From contig JAFVGW010000034.1 of NCBI GenBank assembly GCA_017474765.1, positions 86,502 through 150,501 of the forward strand: 64,000 nucleotides of DNA, given 5' to 3'. Shown here piece by piece: positions 49,551-59,122 of the stretch. The position numbers and the translations under genes are program-made. The DNA comes from Salinivirgaceae bacterium. GTDB taxonomy: Bacteria > Bacteroidota > Bacteroidia > Bacteroidales > SZUA-534. Every line of letters begins with the position of its first letter. Within the stretch, counting starts at the first letter, position 1. The notes under the pieces are model-generated. The model saw nothing but the letters and a program-made list of their open reading frames with translations, did no database searches and was not told the origin of the DNA.

Positions 49551-50864
49551 CTATTTTTCGTCGGTGAAAATGCTATGGCTCAAGCAGTTGAGCGCCTGAC
49601 TCTTGTATTCCGACTTCACCAGAACTGACACGTTGAAGTTGCTGCCGCCGTACGAAATCATACGGATTGGAATGTCGTTCAGGGCTGACAGAATGGTGCC
49701 GCCGAAGCCTTTCGAATTCGAGTGCAAATCGCCCACAACACAAATGATTACATAATCGCCTTCGGCTTCAACCGTGCCGTATTTGTGCAGTTCGTTCACA
49801 ATCGGCTCAAGGTTTTTGGTGTTGTCGATGGTGACCGAAACGCCCACTTCCGACGTGGTAATCATATCGATAGATGTCTCGTAAGTCTCAAAAATCTCGA
49901 ACACCTTGCGAAGGAACCCGTGCGCCATAAGCATACGGTCGCTCTTGATTTTGATGGCGGTGATGCCGTCTTTGGCAGCGATGGCGCGGATTGGCACTTT
50001 TGGCACGTCTTTCTTGATGATTGTGCCTTGCGCCGACGGTTCCATTGTGTTTTTGATGCGCACAGGAATGTTGGCCAGTTTGGCGGGCATTACGCAGGTC
50101 GGGTGCAGGATTTTAGCACCGAAATATGCCAGTTCGGCCGCTTCGTCGAACGACAACTCGGGAATCGAGTGTGTGTGCTCAACAATGCGCGGGTCGTTGG
50201 TGTGCATACCGTCAATGTCGGTCCAGATGATGATTTCTTCGGCATTCACGGCCGCACCGATAATCGAAGCCGAATAGTCGCTGCCGCCGCGCTGCAGGTT
50301 GTCGATGTTACCCATTGCATTGCGGCAGATAAATCCCTGTGTGATAATCAGATAATAGTCGCCGCACTGCTTCAGTTCGCGTTGCAGATTCTCGCGGATG
50401 TAGTAGTCGTCAGGCTCGCCGCTCTTGTCGATTCGCATAAAGTTCAATGCCGAAATCAGATGCGACTGACGGCCAGTCTCTTGCAAGTGGTAATTCATTA
50501 AGGCTGTGGAAATTAACTCGCCTTGTGCAAGAATTTCCTTCTCTTCGAACATTGTGAACATATCGCGGGCGAACGAACGAATGTGGCTGAAATGGCTGTT
50601 TATCAGTTCGATGCCTAACTCTTTGTATTTCTGCGTTGTAAACAGTTCGTCAACCACACCGAAATATTTCTGTTCCAGTTGGCTGATTTTCTCGTTTGCG
50701 CCGTCGAAGTTCTTCTTATACAGATAGTTGGCAATCTCAACCAAAGCGTTTGTCGTTCCCGACATTGCCGACAGCACAACAATTTTCGGTTTCCCGTCGT
50801 CAATCAGGCGGGCCACTTCTCTGATGCGTTCAGGCGAACCTACTGAAGTTCCGCCAAATTTCAT
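49551..50864 (-). CDS. lysC: Aspartate kinase
   Basis: The 437-residue enzyme phosphorylates aspartate, the first committed step to lysine, methionine and threonine. The catalytic KFGGTSVGSPERI motif is at the N-terminus, with VVLSAMSGTTNALVEIAN, RGGSDYSASIIGAAVNAEEI (ATP/Asp binding) and two C-terminal ACT domains (GITAIKIKSDRMLMAHGFLR; GDLHSNSKGFGGTILSALND) for allosteric control, probably by lysine. The ATG at 50864 gives the usual MKFGGTSVG start; a TTG-initiated extension to 50978 is open but unlike the family. It is co-transcribed with lysA. The leader has a TATCTTTG promoter and a terminator-like hairpin. lysC is my symbol choice from context; thrA-type fusion is absent. Confidence 0.93.
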   Translation of the reverse strand: MKFGGTSVGSPERIREVARLIDDGKPKIVVLSAMSGTTNALVEIANYLYKKNFDGANEKISQLEQKYFGVVDELFTTQKYKELGIELINSHFSHIRSFARDMFTMFEEKEILAQGELISTALMNYHLQETGRQSHLISALNFMRIDKSGEPDDYYIRENLQRELKQCGDYYLIITQGFICRNAMGNIDNLQRGGSDYSASIIGAAVNAEEIIIWTDIDGMHTNDPRIVEHTHSIPELSFDEAAELAYFGAKILHPTCVMPAKLANIPVRIKNTMEPSAQGTIIKKDVPKVPIRAIAAKDGITAIKIKSDRMLMAHGFLRKVFEIFETYETSIDMITTSEVGVSVTIDNTKNLEPIVNELHKYGTVEAEGDYVIICVVGDLHSNSKGFGGTILSALNDIPIRMISYGGSNFNVSVLVKSEYKSQALNCLSHSIFTDEK

Positions 50865-50901
50865 TACTTGCACGATACTTTCGTTTTTAAGGTTATCAAA
50901 T

Positions 50902-50927
50902 AAAAAAGCCGGGCGACTGTAGTCCCC
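50902..50927 (-). promoter_or_regulatory. Terminator-like hairpin in the lysC leader
   Basis: On the minus strand GGGGAC-TACA-GTC(G)CCC is followed by GGC and six T, between the promoter box and the ATG of aspartate kinase. It could attenuate the lysC-lysA operon. It also lies within an open frame continuous with lysC, so it may be chance. Confidence 0.4.
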
Positions 50928-50994
50928 AACTTTCACTCTTTCAATCTGATAAATCGCGTCTAGCACTCTGTGCGCCAACGATTTTCAGTGGTTG

Positions 50995-51002
50995 CAAAGA
51001 TA
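50995..51002 (-). promoter_or_regulatory. Promoter -7 box of lysC-lysA
   Basis: TATCTTTG on the minus strand, a full TAnnTTTG match, 131 bp before the lysC ATG. The resulting leader is long enough for attenuation. Confidence 0.5.
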
Positions 51003-51171
51003 CGGCTTTTGCTATTATATAAGGTGTGCCGGCGGATTTTACGAATTTCACTTACAGACAGGTATTGGACAAGACGGATTGATTGCATGACATTACCATA
51101 TATATAATATGGTTGCGTTTTTTTGAAGAAGAATATCTCCCCTAACCTACCGCCATCTGCCAATTATTGAC

Positions 51172-51179
51172 TACCTTTG
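51172..51179 (+). promoter_or_regulatory. Promoter -7 box of uvrA
   Basis: TACCTTTG matches TAnnTTTG and ends 21 bp before the uvrA ATG; no -33 TTTG at the usual spacing. The lysC promoter faces the other way 170 bp to the left. Confidence 0.5.
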
Positions 51180-51200
51180 TCCGCTTTTTACAACAGTTGT

Positions 51201-54044
51201 ATGGTTAAAAGTGATGTAATTGAAAATGAAGATTTTATCCGCGTGTATGGCGCGCGTGAGCATAATCTGAAGAACATTGATGTGACCATTCCGCGCAACA
51301 AACTCACCGTAATCACGGGGTTGAGCGGCAGCGGAAAGTCGTCGCTTGCGTTCGACACCATTTATGCCGAGGGGCAGCGCCGCTACATTGAGACTTTTTC
51401 GGCCTATGCGCGTCAGTTTTTGGGCGGCTTGGACCGTCCCGATGTGGATAAAATCACAGGCTTGAGCCCCGTCATTTCAATTGAGCAGAAAACCACCAAC
51501 AAGAATCCGCGGTCCACAGTTGGCACAACCACAGAGATTTACGACTTTTTGCGACTGCTTTTCGCCCGCGCTGGCGAGGCCTACTCATACAACACTGGCA
51601 AGAAGATGGTCAAGTACACCGACGACCAAATTATCGATATCATTATCAGCAAGATGGCGGGGCAAAAAATCTATCTTATGGCACCGCTCATCAAGGGCCG
51701 CAAGGGCCACTACAAGGAACTTTTCGACCAACTTCTGCGCAAGGGCTATCTCTACGCTCGCGTCAACGGCAAAATCACCGACCTGACCGCGGGAATGCGG
51801 CTCGACCGCTATAAAACCCATAATATTGAGGTAGTTATCGACAAACTGAAAGTCGATGAGAAGGACCGCAAGCGCCTTGCCGAATCGCTCAACACCGCAA
51901 TGAAGGAAGGCCAAGGCGTTGTGCTAGTGCAAAATGTTGATACTGAAGAAGAAAACTTCTATAGCCGCCACCTGATGTGCCCCGAAACAGGACTGTCGTA
52001 CAACGAGCCCGCGCCGCACACATTCTCGTTCAACTCGCCTATGGGCGCCTGCCCCCATTGCAAGGGCTTAGGCGTTGTAAATAAGATAGATATCGACAAA
52101 GTTATCCCCAACAAACAATTGAGCATAAAAAGCGGCGGCATTGTCCCTTTGGGTAAGTATCGCAACGCTATGATATTCTGGCAGTTGGAAGCTATTGCCG
52201 ATAAATTCAAGTTCAAACTCGACACGCCCATTTGCGACATTCCCGACGAGGCGCTCGACGTGGTTCTGAACGGAAGCGACGAGCCTTTCAAACTGCTCAA
52301 CACGCCGCTGGGCAACTCGTCGAACTATTTTTTGAGTTTTCCTGGTGTCATTTCGTTGTTGCAAGACGTCACTACCGACGAGGTGACCGAGGATAAGCAG
52401 AATCCGATGCAAAACTTTGTGAAACAGTGCGTTTGCCCCGAATGCAATGGGGCTAGGCTGAACCGCGAAGCGCTGCATTTCAAAATCGATGAGAAAAATA
52501 TCGCCGAACTCTCGAATATGGACATTAAGAGCCTGTACGCCTGGCTCGACGGCCTTGAAGACCGTTTGAACGACAAGCAGCGCGCCATTTCCGCCGAGAT
52601 TCTGAAGGAAATCCGCAGCCGCTTGGGCTTTTTGGTCAAGGTGGGGCTTGAATATTTGTCGCTCAATCGCAGTTCGCGCAGCCTGTCGGGTGGTGAGAGT
52701 CAGCGAATTAGGCAGGCCACGCAGATTGGCTCACAACTCGTCAACGTGCTCTATATTCTCGACGAGCCGTCAATCGGTCTGCATCAGCGCGACAACCGCA
52801 AACTCATTGAATCACTGAAAGAACTGCGCGACATCGGCAACACCGTGATTGTTGTTGAGCACGACAAAGATATGATGCTCGCCGCCGACCACGTGATTGA
52901 CATTGGTCCGTTTGCGGGCCGTCGGGGCGGAAATGTGGTGAGCGAGGGCGCGCCATTCGAAATGCTGAAATCTGACTCACTCACAGCGCAATACCTTAAC
53001 GGAACGCGCAAAATTGAGATACCAAAGAAACGACGCAAAGGCAACGGATTGTCGATTGTGCTGCACAATGCAACGGGGCATAATCTTAAGAATGTGACAC
53101 TTACGCTGCCGTTGGGCAAGTTCGTCTGCATCACTGGCGTGTCGGGAAGCGGCAAATCGTCGCTCATCAACGAGACGCTGCATCCAATTCTGAACCACCA
53201 TTTCTATCGCTCAATTCAAGAGCCGCTGCCATTCGACTCGATTGAAGGTATCGGCAACATTGACAAGGTGATAGAAGTGAATCAGGAACCGCTTGGGCGC
53301 ACGCCGCGTTCGAATCCTGCCACCTATTCGGGCGTCTTTTCCGACATCCGCGCGCTGTTCGAGAAGTTGCCCGAGGCGCAAATCCGCGGCTACAAGGCTG
53401 GTCGCTTCTCGTTCAACGTGAAAGGCGGACGCTGCGAGACTTGCAAAGGTGCTGGTGTTCAGACAATTGAGATGAATTTCCTGCCCGATGTGCTGGTTCC
53501 GTGCCCCGATTGCAACGGTCACCGCTACAACCGCGAGACGCTTGAGGTGCGCTACCGTGGCAAATCGATTTCCGATGTACTGGATATGACTATCAATCAG
53601 GCTGTTGAGTTCTTCGAGAACCAACCGAAAATTCTGCAAAAAATCAAGGCTTTGCAGATGGTGGGCTTGGGCTACGTCAAACTTGGGCAGCCATCGACAA
53701 CCTTGAGTGGCGGCGAGGCGCAGCGTGCCAAACTGGCAGCAGAACTATCGAAAAAAGACACAGGCAAGACGCTTTACATTCTCGACGAGCCGACAACAGG
53801 CTTGCATTTTGAAGACATCCGCGTGCTGCTCGATGTACTGCAAAAGCTTGTGGACAAAGGGAATACGGTGGTTGTGATTGAACACAACCTTGACGTCATA
53901 AAAGTTGCCGACCACATTATTGATATGGGCCCCGAAGGCGGCTCGGCAGGCGGACAGATAGTGAGCGAAGGAACGCCCGAGCAAGTAGTGGCGCGCGGTG
54001 TGGGCTACACAGCGCAGTTTCTGGCCGATGAGTTGGGCGAGTAA
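51201..54044 (+). CDS. uvrA: Excinuclease ABC subunit A
   Basis: This 947-residue DNA-damage recognition ATPase of nucleotide excision repair has two ABC domains: [20 protein letters not shown] and [20 protein letters not shown] as Walker [20 protein letters not shown] and [17 protein letters not shown] as signatures, with [13 protein letters not shown] and [13 protein letters not shown]. Zinc-finger cysteines appear in [28 protein letters not shown] and [10 protein letters not shown], all intact. The length is normal for the family. The ATG at 51201 ([12 protein letters not shown]) is preferred over a TTG at 51177 because the promoter box ends at 51179. Confidence 0.97.
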   Translation: MVKSDVIENEDFIRVYGAREHNLKNIDVTIPRNKLTVITGLSGSGKSSLAFDTIYAEGQRRYIETFSAYARQFLGGLDRPDVDKITGLSPVISIEQKTTNKNPRSTVGTTTEIYDFLRLLFARAGEAYSYNTGKKMVKYTDDQIIDIIISKMAGQKIYLMAPLIKGRKGHYKELFDQLLRKGYLYARVNGKITDLTAGMRLDRYKTHNIEVVIDKLKVDEKDRKRLAESLNTAMKEGQGVVLVQNVDTEEENFYSRHLMCPETGLSYNEPAPHTFSFNSPMGACPHCKGLGVVNKIDIDKVIPNKQLSIKSGGIVPLGKYRNAMIFWQLEAIADKFKFKLDTPICDIPDEALDVVLNGSDEPFKLLNTPLGNSSNYFLSFPGVISLLQDVTTDEVTEDKQNPMQNFVKQCVCPECNGARLNREALHFKIDEKNIAELSNMDIKSLYAWLDGLEDRLNDKQRAISAEILKEIRSRLGFLVKVGLEYLSLNRSSRSLSGGESQRIRQATQIGSQLVNVLYILDEPSIGLHQRDNRKLIESLKELRDIGNTVIVVEHDKDMMLAADHVIDIGPFAGRRGGNVVSEGAPFEMLKSDSLTAQYLNGTRKIEIPKKRRKGNGLSIVLHNATGHNLKNVTLTLPLGKFVCITGVSGSGKSSLINETLHPILNHHFYRSIQEPLPFDSIEGIGNIDKVIEVNQEPLGRTPRSNPATYSGVFSDIRALFEKLPEAQIRGYKAGRFSFNVKGGRCETCKGAGVQTIEMNFLPDVLVPCPDCNGHRYNRETLEVRYRGKSISDVLDMTINQAVEFFENQPKILQKIKALQMVGLGYVKLGQPSTTLSGGEAQRAKLAAELSKKDTGKTLYILDEPTTGLHFEDIRVLLDVLQKLVDKGNTVVVIEHNLDVIKVADHIIDMGPEGGSAGGQIVSEGTPEQVVARGVGYTAQFLADELGE

Positions 54045-54139
54045 TTGTTAAGCCACACCCGAACCATTTTTTTATTTTTTAGCGCATTTTTTTGCACGTT
54101 TGCGCAAATCCCATAACTTTATTCCTGCACTTTTTGCGG

Positions 54140-54163
54140 CTTCGTCTTGCTTTTAAGACGAAG
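54140..54163 (+). promoter_or_regulatory. Hairpin in the 5' leader of the nucleoside kinase
   Basis: CTTCGTCTT (54140-54148) and AAGACGAAG (54155-54163) form a perfect 9-bp stem with a six-base loop, ending 24 bp before the ATG. No T run follows on the plus strand, so it may be a leader structure rather than a terminator. Confidence 0.4.
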
Positions 54164-54187
54164 TGAAATTTTGAAAAAGATAAAGTT

Positions 54188-55840
54188 ATGATTGAAATTA
54201 TTTGCACAAACAACGGCGAGAGACGCAATTATCCGCAAGGCACTACATTACAGCAAGTTGCCGCCGATATGGGGCTCACAGACGAGCCTGTTTATGCGGC
54301 TTACGTTAACAACAAACTGCAGGAACTCGATTTCGCATTGTTCAATCCGTATATAGTTGAATTTATAGGATTTAAGCATCCCGAAGGCAAACGAATGTAC
54401 GACCGTTCGCTGAGTTTCGTTCTCTACAAGGCCGTCCACGACATTTTCCCTGGAAAGAAACTGAAAATCGAACACTCAATCTCTAACGGCTATTATTGTG
54501 AAATTGAGGGCGTTGACTCTGTCAGCGTTGACCAAGTTGTTGAAATCGACAGCCGTATGCGCGAAATCATCGAACGCGACCTGCCGTTTATCCGCAAGCG
54601 GATGCTCGCCGAAGATGCCATCAAGCTTTTCGACGAGATGGGCTATCACGAGAAGGCGCAGCTGCTCAAAACACGCGCACATCTCTATTCTTCAGTTTAT
54701 TATCTCGACGATGTGATGGACTATTTCTATGGTTGCCTTCTGCCGTCGACGGGCTATCTGAAGGTGTTCAGCATCGATAAATACTACGATGGAATGTTGC
54801 TTCGCGCGCCTATCCGTGACAATCCGAATGTTGTTGCCGAGCTTGAGCTGCAAGACAAGATGTTTGATGTTCTGCACGAATTTAAAAAGTGGGGCAGAAT
54901 ATTGAATATCAGCTATATGAGCAATATCAACCAACACATTGAAGATGGCACTGTGGGTGAATTGATAAAGATTTCAGAGGCCTTGCAAGAGAAAAAGCTT
55001 GCGCAGATTGCCGATATGATTGCCACGCGTCAACCGCAGCCGCGACTGGTGCTGCTTTCGGGACCGTCGTCGTCGGGCAAGACCACCACTGCCAACAAAC
55101 TGGCCATTCAGCTGAAAGTTGCTGGTTTTAACCCTGTTACGCTGTCGCTCGACAATTATTTCGTTGACCGTGAGAAAACCCCGCTCGACGAGAACGGTGA
55201 CTATGATTTCGAAGCATTGGAAGCACTTGATATTCCGTATCTTAACAACGATTTGAACCAACTTTTCGCTGGCAAAACCATCGATGTGCCGAAATTCTCA
55301 TTCAAAGACGGCAAACGCTTCTTTGACGGCGAGAAAATGAAGCTCGACGCCAACAGCATCATCATTGCCGAGGGCATTCACGCGCTCAATCCGAAGCTCA
55401 CCGCCCACATCGACGACAGTCTGAAATTCCGCGTTTATGTGTCGGCGCTCACAACCCTGTCGCTCGACAACCACAACCGCATCCCGACCACCGACACGCG
55501 CCTAATCCGCCGCATTGTGCGCGACTATCGCTACCGCGGCTACAGCGCCAAAGACACCATCGACCGCTGGCCGAGCGTGCGCCGAGGCGAGGACAAACAC
55601 ATCTTCCCGAATCAGGAACGCGCTGATATTATGTTCAATACGGCTATGGTTTACGAGACGGGCGTGCTCAAGCGTTACGTTGAGCCGATTTTGCAACAGG
55701 TGCCGCCAAACTGCACAGCCTACCGCGAGGCTCTGCGGCTGCTGAAATTCCTGAGCTACGTCAAGCCGATTCCCGACAACGAGATTCCGCCGACTTCAAT
55801 TCTGCGGGAATTTTTGGGTGGCAGCAGTTTCAAGTATTGA
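54188..55840 (+). CDS. Nucleoside kinase with TGS domain (uridine kinase-like)
   Basis: The 550-residue protein is a fused enzyme. Residues 1-60 form a TGS domain (NYPQGTTLQQVAADMG), residues about 70-250 a threonyl-tRNA-synthetase second-additional-domain-like region (SNGYYCEIEG, AEDAIKLFDEMGYHEKAQLL), and residues about 280-500 a P-loop PRK/uridine kinase (LSGPSSSGKTTTANKLAIQL; LSLDNYFVDREKTP; IIIAEGIHALN). This arrangement is annotated as 'nucleoside kinase' in Bacteroidales and clostridia, and probably phosphorylates uridine/cytidine or a related nucleoside. The role of the TGS part is unknown. It has a hairpin in its leader and a good terminator at 55901. Confidence 0.92.
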   Translation: MIEIICTNNGERRNYPQGTTLQQVAADMGLTDEPVYAAYVNNKLQELDFALFNPYIVEFIGFKHPEGKRMYDRSLSFVLYKAVHDIFPGKKLKIEHSISNGYYCEIEGVDSVSVDQVVEIDSRMREIIERDLPFIRKRMLAEDAIKLFDEMGYHEKAQLLKTRAHLYSSVYYLDDVMDYFYGCLLPSTGYLKVFSIDKYYDGMLLRAPIRDNPNVVAELELQDKMFDVLHEFKKWGRILNISYMSNINQHIEDGTVGELIKISEALQEKKLAQIADMIATRQPQPRLVLLSGPSSSGKTTTANKLAIQLKVAGFNPVTLSLDNYFVDREKTPLDENGDYDFEALEALDIPYLNNDLNQLFAGKTIDVPKFSFKDGKRFFDGEKMKLDANSIIIAEGIHALNPKLTAHIDDSLKFRVYVSALTTLSLDNHNRIPTTDTRLIRRIVRDYRYRGYSAKDTIDRWPSVRRGEDKHIFPNQERADIMFNTAMVYETGVLKRYVEPILQQVPPNCTAYREALRLLKFLSYVKPIPDNEIPPTSILREFLGGSSFKY

Positions 55841-55900
55841 TTGCCGATTGCCTCATTTTACGCTGACAAGATTTAAAAGTCCGTCAGACATTAAAAAAAT

Positions 55901-55952
55901 GGCCGAAATAGGTTGTTTACATGCTTTTAAAACCTATTCGGTCTTTTTTTTT
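55901..55952 (+). terminator. Intrinsic terminator of the nucleoside kinase gene
   Basis: GGCCGAAATAGGTT (55901-55914) pairs with AACCTATTCGGTC (55931-55943) with one bulge, followed by nine T (55944-55952), about 60 bp past the stop. Confidence 0.8.
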
Positions 55953-56055
55953 ATTGCGCATCTGCAAGAACTATTATGCCCGATTAAAGTATTATTATTC
56001 AACAAAATAGCATATTACAAAAGAAAATGTAAACAAGGCCATGTTAAAAAAAACG

Positions 56056-56095
56056 CATACAAAAAGCCCCGAAAGGTTGATTGTATGGGGTTTTT
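56056..56095 (+). promoter_or_regulatory. Two mutually exclusive hairpins upstream of the SPOR gene
   Basis: CATACAA (56056-56062) can pair with TTGTATG (56081-56087), or AAAAAGCCCC (56061-56070) with GGGGTTTTT (56087-56095). The two helices share bases, as in an anti-terminator/terminator switch; the second ends in T5. It lies 47-86 bp before the ATG at 56142. The rest of 55953-56141 is AT-rich with no gene. Confidence 0.35.
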
Positions 56096-56141
56096 GGCTA
56101 ATTTAGCAGAATGTTTAGTTTGCTTTACGCAGAATTAATTT

Positions 56142-57614
56142 ATGCTTAAATCGAATTTAATTTTAGGGATTATCAGCGTTTTAATGTTGTTCGGCTTGGT
56201 AGGCGAACCCGTTTCATTATCGTTGAATATGCCCGATTCAGCCCAAAGCGATAGTGAGTTTTTGGTTGAGGTTACTATCAAGAAAGGTGACATTGAAGGA
56301 TTCGCACGTTTTCAGCAGAAACTTCCCGATGGTTTCAAAGCTGTAGCAAGGCAAACAGCTAACGGCGACTTTTCATTTGCAGACCAGAAAGTTAAAATCC
56401 AGTGGATGAAAGTTCCTTACGACAAGGAATTGGTTGTTTCGTACGCCATTCAGGTTGATCCAGGCATTAAAGCAGGCAGCTACAACTTCGGAGGTTCATT
56501 CTCTTATATTATGGATAATGCAGTGCAAGTTGCGAATCTTGACAATAAAACAGTGCATATTCTAACTGACGAAAACTCGCAAAACCTTACCAATCAGCCA
56601 ACAATGGTGATTCAGAAAGGCGATGTGCAAGTCAATCTGAAAACCGTCGACTGTATCAGACAAAAGCCATATCTGAATTCTGACAATGAAGTAATTGTTA
56701 ATCTTTTAATAAACAAGGGTAACCTCAGCGGATTTGGCAAGGTTCAAGAGCAGATTCCTGTTGGTTACCGTGCAGAAAGCATCAAATCAAAAAATTCCAT
56801 CTTTACTTATAAAAACCACATTGTCAAGTTTTTATGGATGAATATGCCGAATAATTCTGGCGATGACAACTTTGTGGTTTCCTACAAACTCATTCCCGAA
56901 GGTGAAATTCCCGATGAGGAGTTCCAAATAATTGGAACATTCTCTTATGCAGAATCGGACCGTACCAAAACAATTAATATTGCCGAGCGCAATGTTGATT
57001 TGGAGAAGGGTGATGATGAGCAACTTCTTGTGGAAGCAACTCCGGAACCAGAGCCGACAACACCTGTAGCATCATACACTCCGGCCCCTGAACCGACTTA
57101 CACTTACGAACCCACATCAACACCTGAAACCACCGCTCCGACGACCTACGCTCCGTCAACTTCGGTTTCAACACCAACAGTTTCAGAGCCCGCTTACGCA
57201 TCAAACGAGCCAAGTTCGCAGGCAACCACAACACCTTCATACACATCCAGTTCGCAAACTTCTGCTCACCAAGTCAGCCGTCCATATCGTGCAACAGCAG
57301 AAGACATGACTGATGTGCCTTCGCCAGAACAAGGCGTTGCGTTTAGAGTGCAGATTGCTGCCGGTCATCGCCTTGTCGGTAAAAATTATTTCAAACGATT
57401 GAATATCACCGACCAGGTGCAAGTTGAGATACACAATGGCTGGAACAAATACACAGTAGGCAATTTCAGCGAGTACAAAGATGCGCGCGATTATCGGGTT
57501 TATGTTTGGAACAACACACCAATCCACGACGCTTTTGTATCGGCCTATAACAATGGTATGCGCATAACAGTTCAAGAGGCATTGATGATAACAAGCCAAA
57601 AATGGTATAAATAA
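56142..57614 (+). CDS. Exported protein with duplicated N-terminal domain and C-terminal SPOR domain
   Basis: This 490-residue protein has a hydrophobic signal or anchor (LILGIISVLMLFGLVG) and two homologous beta-rich domains, about residues 25-140 and 160-285: GDIEGFARFQQKLPDGFKA/GNLSGFGKVQEQIPVGYRA, IQWMKVP/FLWMNMP, GSFSYIM/GTFSYAE. A proline/threonine-rich linker follows (about 300-385; PEPEPTTPVASYTPAPEPT), then a SPOR domain (about 400-480; FRVQIAAGHRLVGKNYFKR, VGNFSEYKDARDYRVYV) that binds denuded peptidoglycan at septa. It is probably a periplasmic cell-wall or division-associated protein. The next gene (outer-membrane barrel) starts 28 bp after, forming an operon. Confidence 0.85.
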   Translation: MLKSNLILGIISVLMLFGLVGEPVSLSLNMPDSAQSDSEFLVEVTIKKGDIEGFARFQQKLPDGFKAVARQTANGDFSFADQKVKIQWMKVPYDKELVVSYAIQVDPGIKAGSYNFGGSFSYIMDNAVQVANLDNKTVHILTDENSQNLTNQPTMVIQKGDVQVNLKTVDCIRQKPYLNSDNEVIVNLLINKGNLSGFGKVQEQIPVGYRAESIKSKNSIFTYKNHIVKFLWMNMPNNSGDDNFVVSYKLIPEGEIPDEEFQIIGTFSYAESDRTKTINIAERNVDLEKGDDEQLLVEATPEPEPTTPVASYTPAPEPTYTYEPTSTPETTAPTTYAPSTSVSTPTVSEPAYASNEPSSQATTTPSYTSSSQTSAHQVSRPYRATAEDMTDVPSPEQGVAFRVQIAAGHRLVGKNYFKRLNITDQVQVEIHNGWNKYTVGNFSEYKDARDYRVYVWNNTPIHDAFVSAYNNGMRITVQEALMITSQKWYK

Positions 57615-57642
57615 GCAGTGAGGTGGAGATAAAGAATTGTTG

Positions 57643-59052
57643 ATGAAGAAATTATTGATTGCCATATTAGGATTGCTATCCTGCTTGCAGATAGTTGCAC
57701 AAGAGGAGGACATCGATGAGGATTACCTGTCGGTGTTGCTTGCTGAAGATGAGGAGGCAACAAGTGCGGCTTTCAAACCAGTTATCGGCTTCGGTGTCGG
57801 TAACTTTTCTTTTTATGGTGATGTGGTCGATTATTTCCGCACACCCATCAACGGATTGACTTCATACAGATTCCTCATCAGCCGCAACGTCAGCAAATAT
57901 TTCGACATCGAATTCCACGGAACTTTAGGCCGTGTTGGCGGAAGTTTGTATTGCGCTGAAAACGAGACAAAAATCAATTTCTCTCAACTGGTTGTCGATG
58001 GTAGAGTGAACCCTGACAAAGTGGTGTTTATGAACGAAGCGCAACGCGCTGATATGCTGAATGTTGCCAACTTCCGTTCGCAGATTTTTGCTGGTGGTGT
58101 TTCGGTGGCTTATAATTTCAATCACATACTTGACCATAAGCGACCAATCCACCCTTACGTCTCGCTGGGTGTTGAGTTTTTCCAATTCTCTTCTAAAGGC
58201 GACTTTCTGAATGCCGAGAACAAAGCTTACGTTTATTGGCCCGACGGCACAATCCGCGATGACCGCGGTGAGATAATTGTCCGCGACTATGAATACGAAA
58301 CCGACTTGCGCAAACTTGACCTCTACGGTTACGGTGATTACGCCAAAACCAGTGTCGCGTTCCCCGTTGATGCCGGTTTCAATGTAACAATAACCGACCG
58401 CGTCACTTGCCGTTTCGGTTGCGCTGCCCATTTCCCCATGACCGATTACATCGACAATGTGAAAGGTGGCAAAGGCTGGAAAAACGACATTGTGCTAAAC
58501 ACATATGTATCACTGTCGATTGACTTGTTCTCTACCGATGAGGAACTTGCGGCTGTTGAAAATTTCAGAAATCTGAAGTTCATCATAACCGACAACCTTG
58601 ACGAGGACGGCGATGGTGTTGATGATTTCAACGACGAATGTCCAGGAACACCTAAAGACGTGAAAGTTAACCAGTTCGGTTGTCCGCTTGATGCTGATAA
58701 AGATGGTGTTCCTGATTATATAGACAAGGAACCTAACACTCCGTTGGGCAAAATTGTTAGCGCAAGCGGTATTCAATTAACTGACAAACAAATCATTATG
58801 CTACTCTACAATCCTGATGCAGTGAAACATACCGACACTCGTGTTTACTCGAACACTTCATCGTCAGAGGGAGGAAGCAATATCGATACATCAAAGGGCA
58901 TACCCGCCAAGTATAAGAGTGTTGATATCGATAACGATAATTACATTTCGCATGAGGAGTTGCAAAAAGCTATAGATGCAATATTTGAAGGCACATCAAC
59001 ACTTACACCTGCCGATATCAATGGCTTGCAAGACTTCTTCTTCGAACAATAA
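57643..59052 (+). CDS. Outer-membrane beta-barrel protein with thrombospondin type 3 calcium repeats and EF-hand
   Basis: The 469-residue protein has a signal peptide (MKKLLIAILGLLSCLQIVAQ), an acidic stretch, and a barrel region (about 45-300; FGVGNFSFYGDVVDYFRTPI, CRFGCAAHFPMTDYIDNVKG). The C-terminal part has calcium-binding thrombospondin type 3 repeats (LDEDGDGVDDFNDECPGTPK; LDADKDGVPDYIDKEPNTPL) and an EF-hand-like loop (DIDNDNYISHEELQKAID). TSP3 repeats usually link an OmpA-like wall-binding domain to a barrel, but no OmpA domain follows here. It is translated just after the SPOR protein. Calcium may stabilise the periplasmic part (inference). The ATG at 57643 is preferred over TTG 57637. 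Confidence 0.82.
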   Translation: MKKLLIAILGLLSCLQIVAQEEDIDEDYLSVLLAEDEEATSAAFKPVIGFGVGNFSFYGDVVDYFRTPINGLTSYRFLISRNVSKYFDIEFHGTLGRVGGSLYCAENETKINFSQLVVDGRVNPDKVVFMNEAQRADMLNVANFRSQIFAGGVSVAYNFNHILDHKRPIHPYVSLGVEFFQFSSKGDFLNAENKAYVYWPDGTIRDDRGEIIVRDYEYETDLRKLDLYGYGDYAKTSVAFPVDAGFNVTITDRVTCRFGCAAHFPMTDYIDNVKGGKGWKNDIVLNTYVSLSIDLFSTDEELAAVENFRNLKFIITDNLDEDGDGVDDFNDECPGTPKDVKVNQFGCPLDADKDGVPDYIDKEPNTPLGKIVSASGIQLTDKQIIMLLYNPDAVKHTDTRVYSNTSSSEGGSNIDTSKGIPAKYKSVDIDNDNYISHEELQKAIDAIFEGTSTLTPADINGLQDFFFEQ

Positions 59053-59081
59053 TTGGAATACACAACTTTTGCGTAAACTCC

Positions 59082-59114
59082 ACGAAATATTGAAAGACTG
59101 GATGAATATTTCGT
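59082..59114. terminator. Hairpin between convergent genes
   Basis: ACGAAATATT (59082-59091) and AATATTTCGT (59105-59114) form a perfect 10-bp stem. No T run follows, so terminator function is uncertain, but it sits between the stops of the barrel gene and smpB. Confidence 0.4.
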
Positions 59115-59122
59115 CCTGCTAA

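Noticed and set aside
55818..56138. A 106-codon plus-strand frame between the nucleoside kinase and the SPOR gene
   Set aside because: It starts inside the kinase gene, runs through an intrinsic terminator and its T run, and has no domain.
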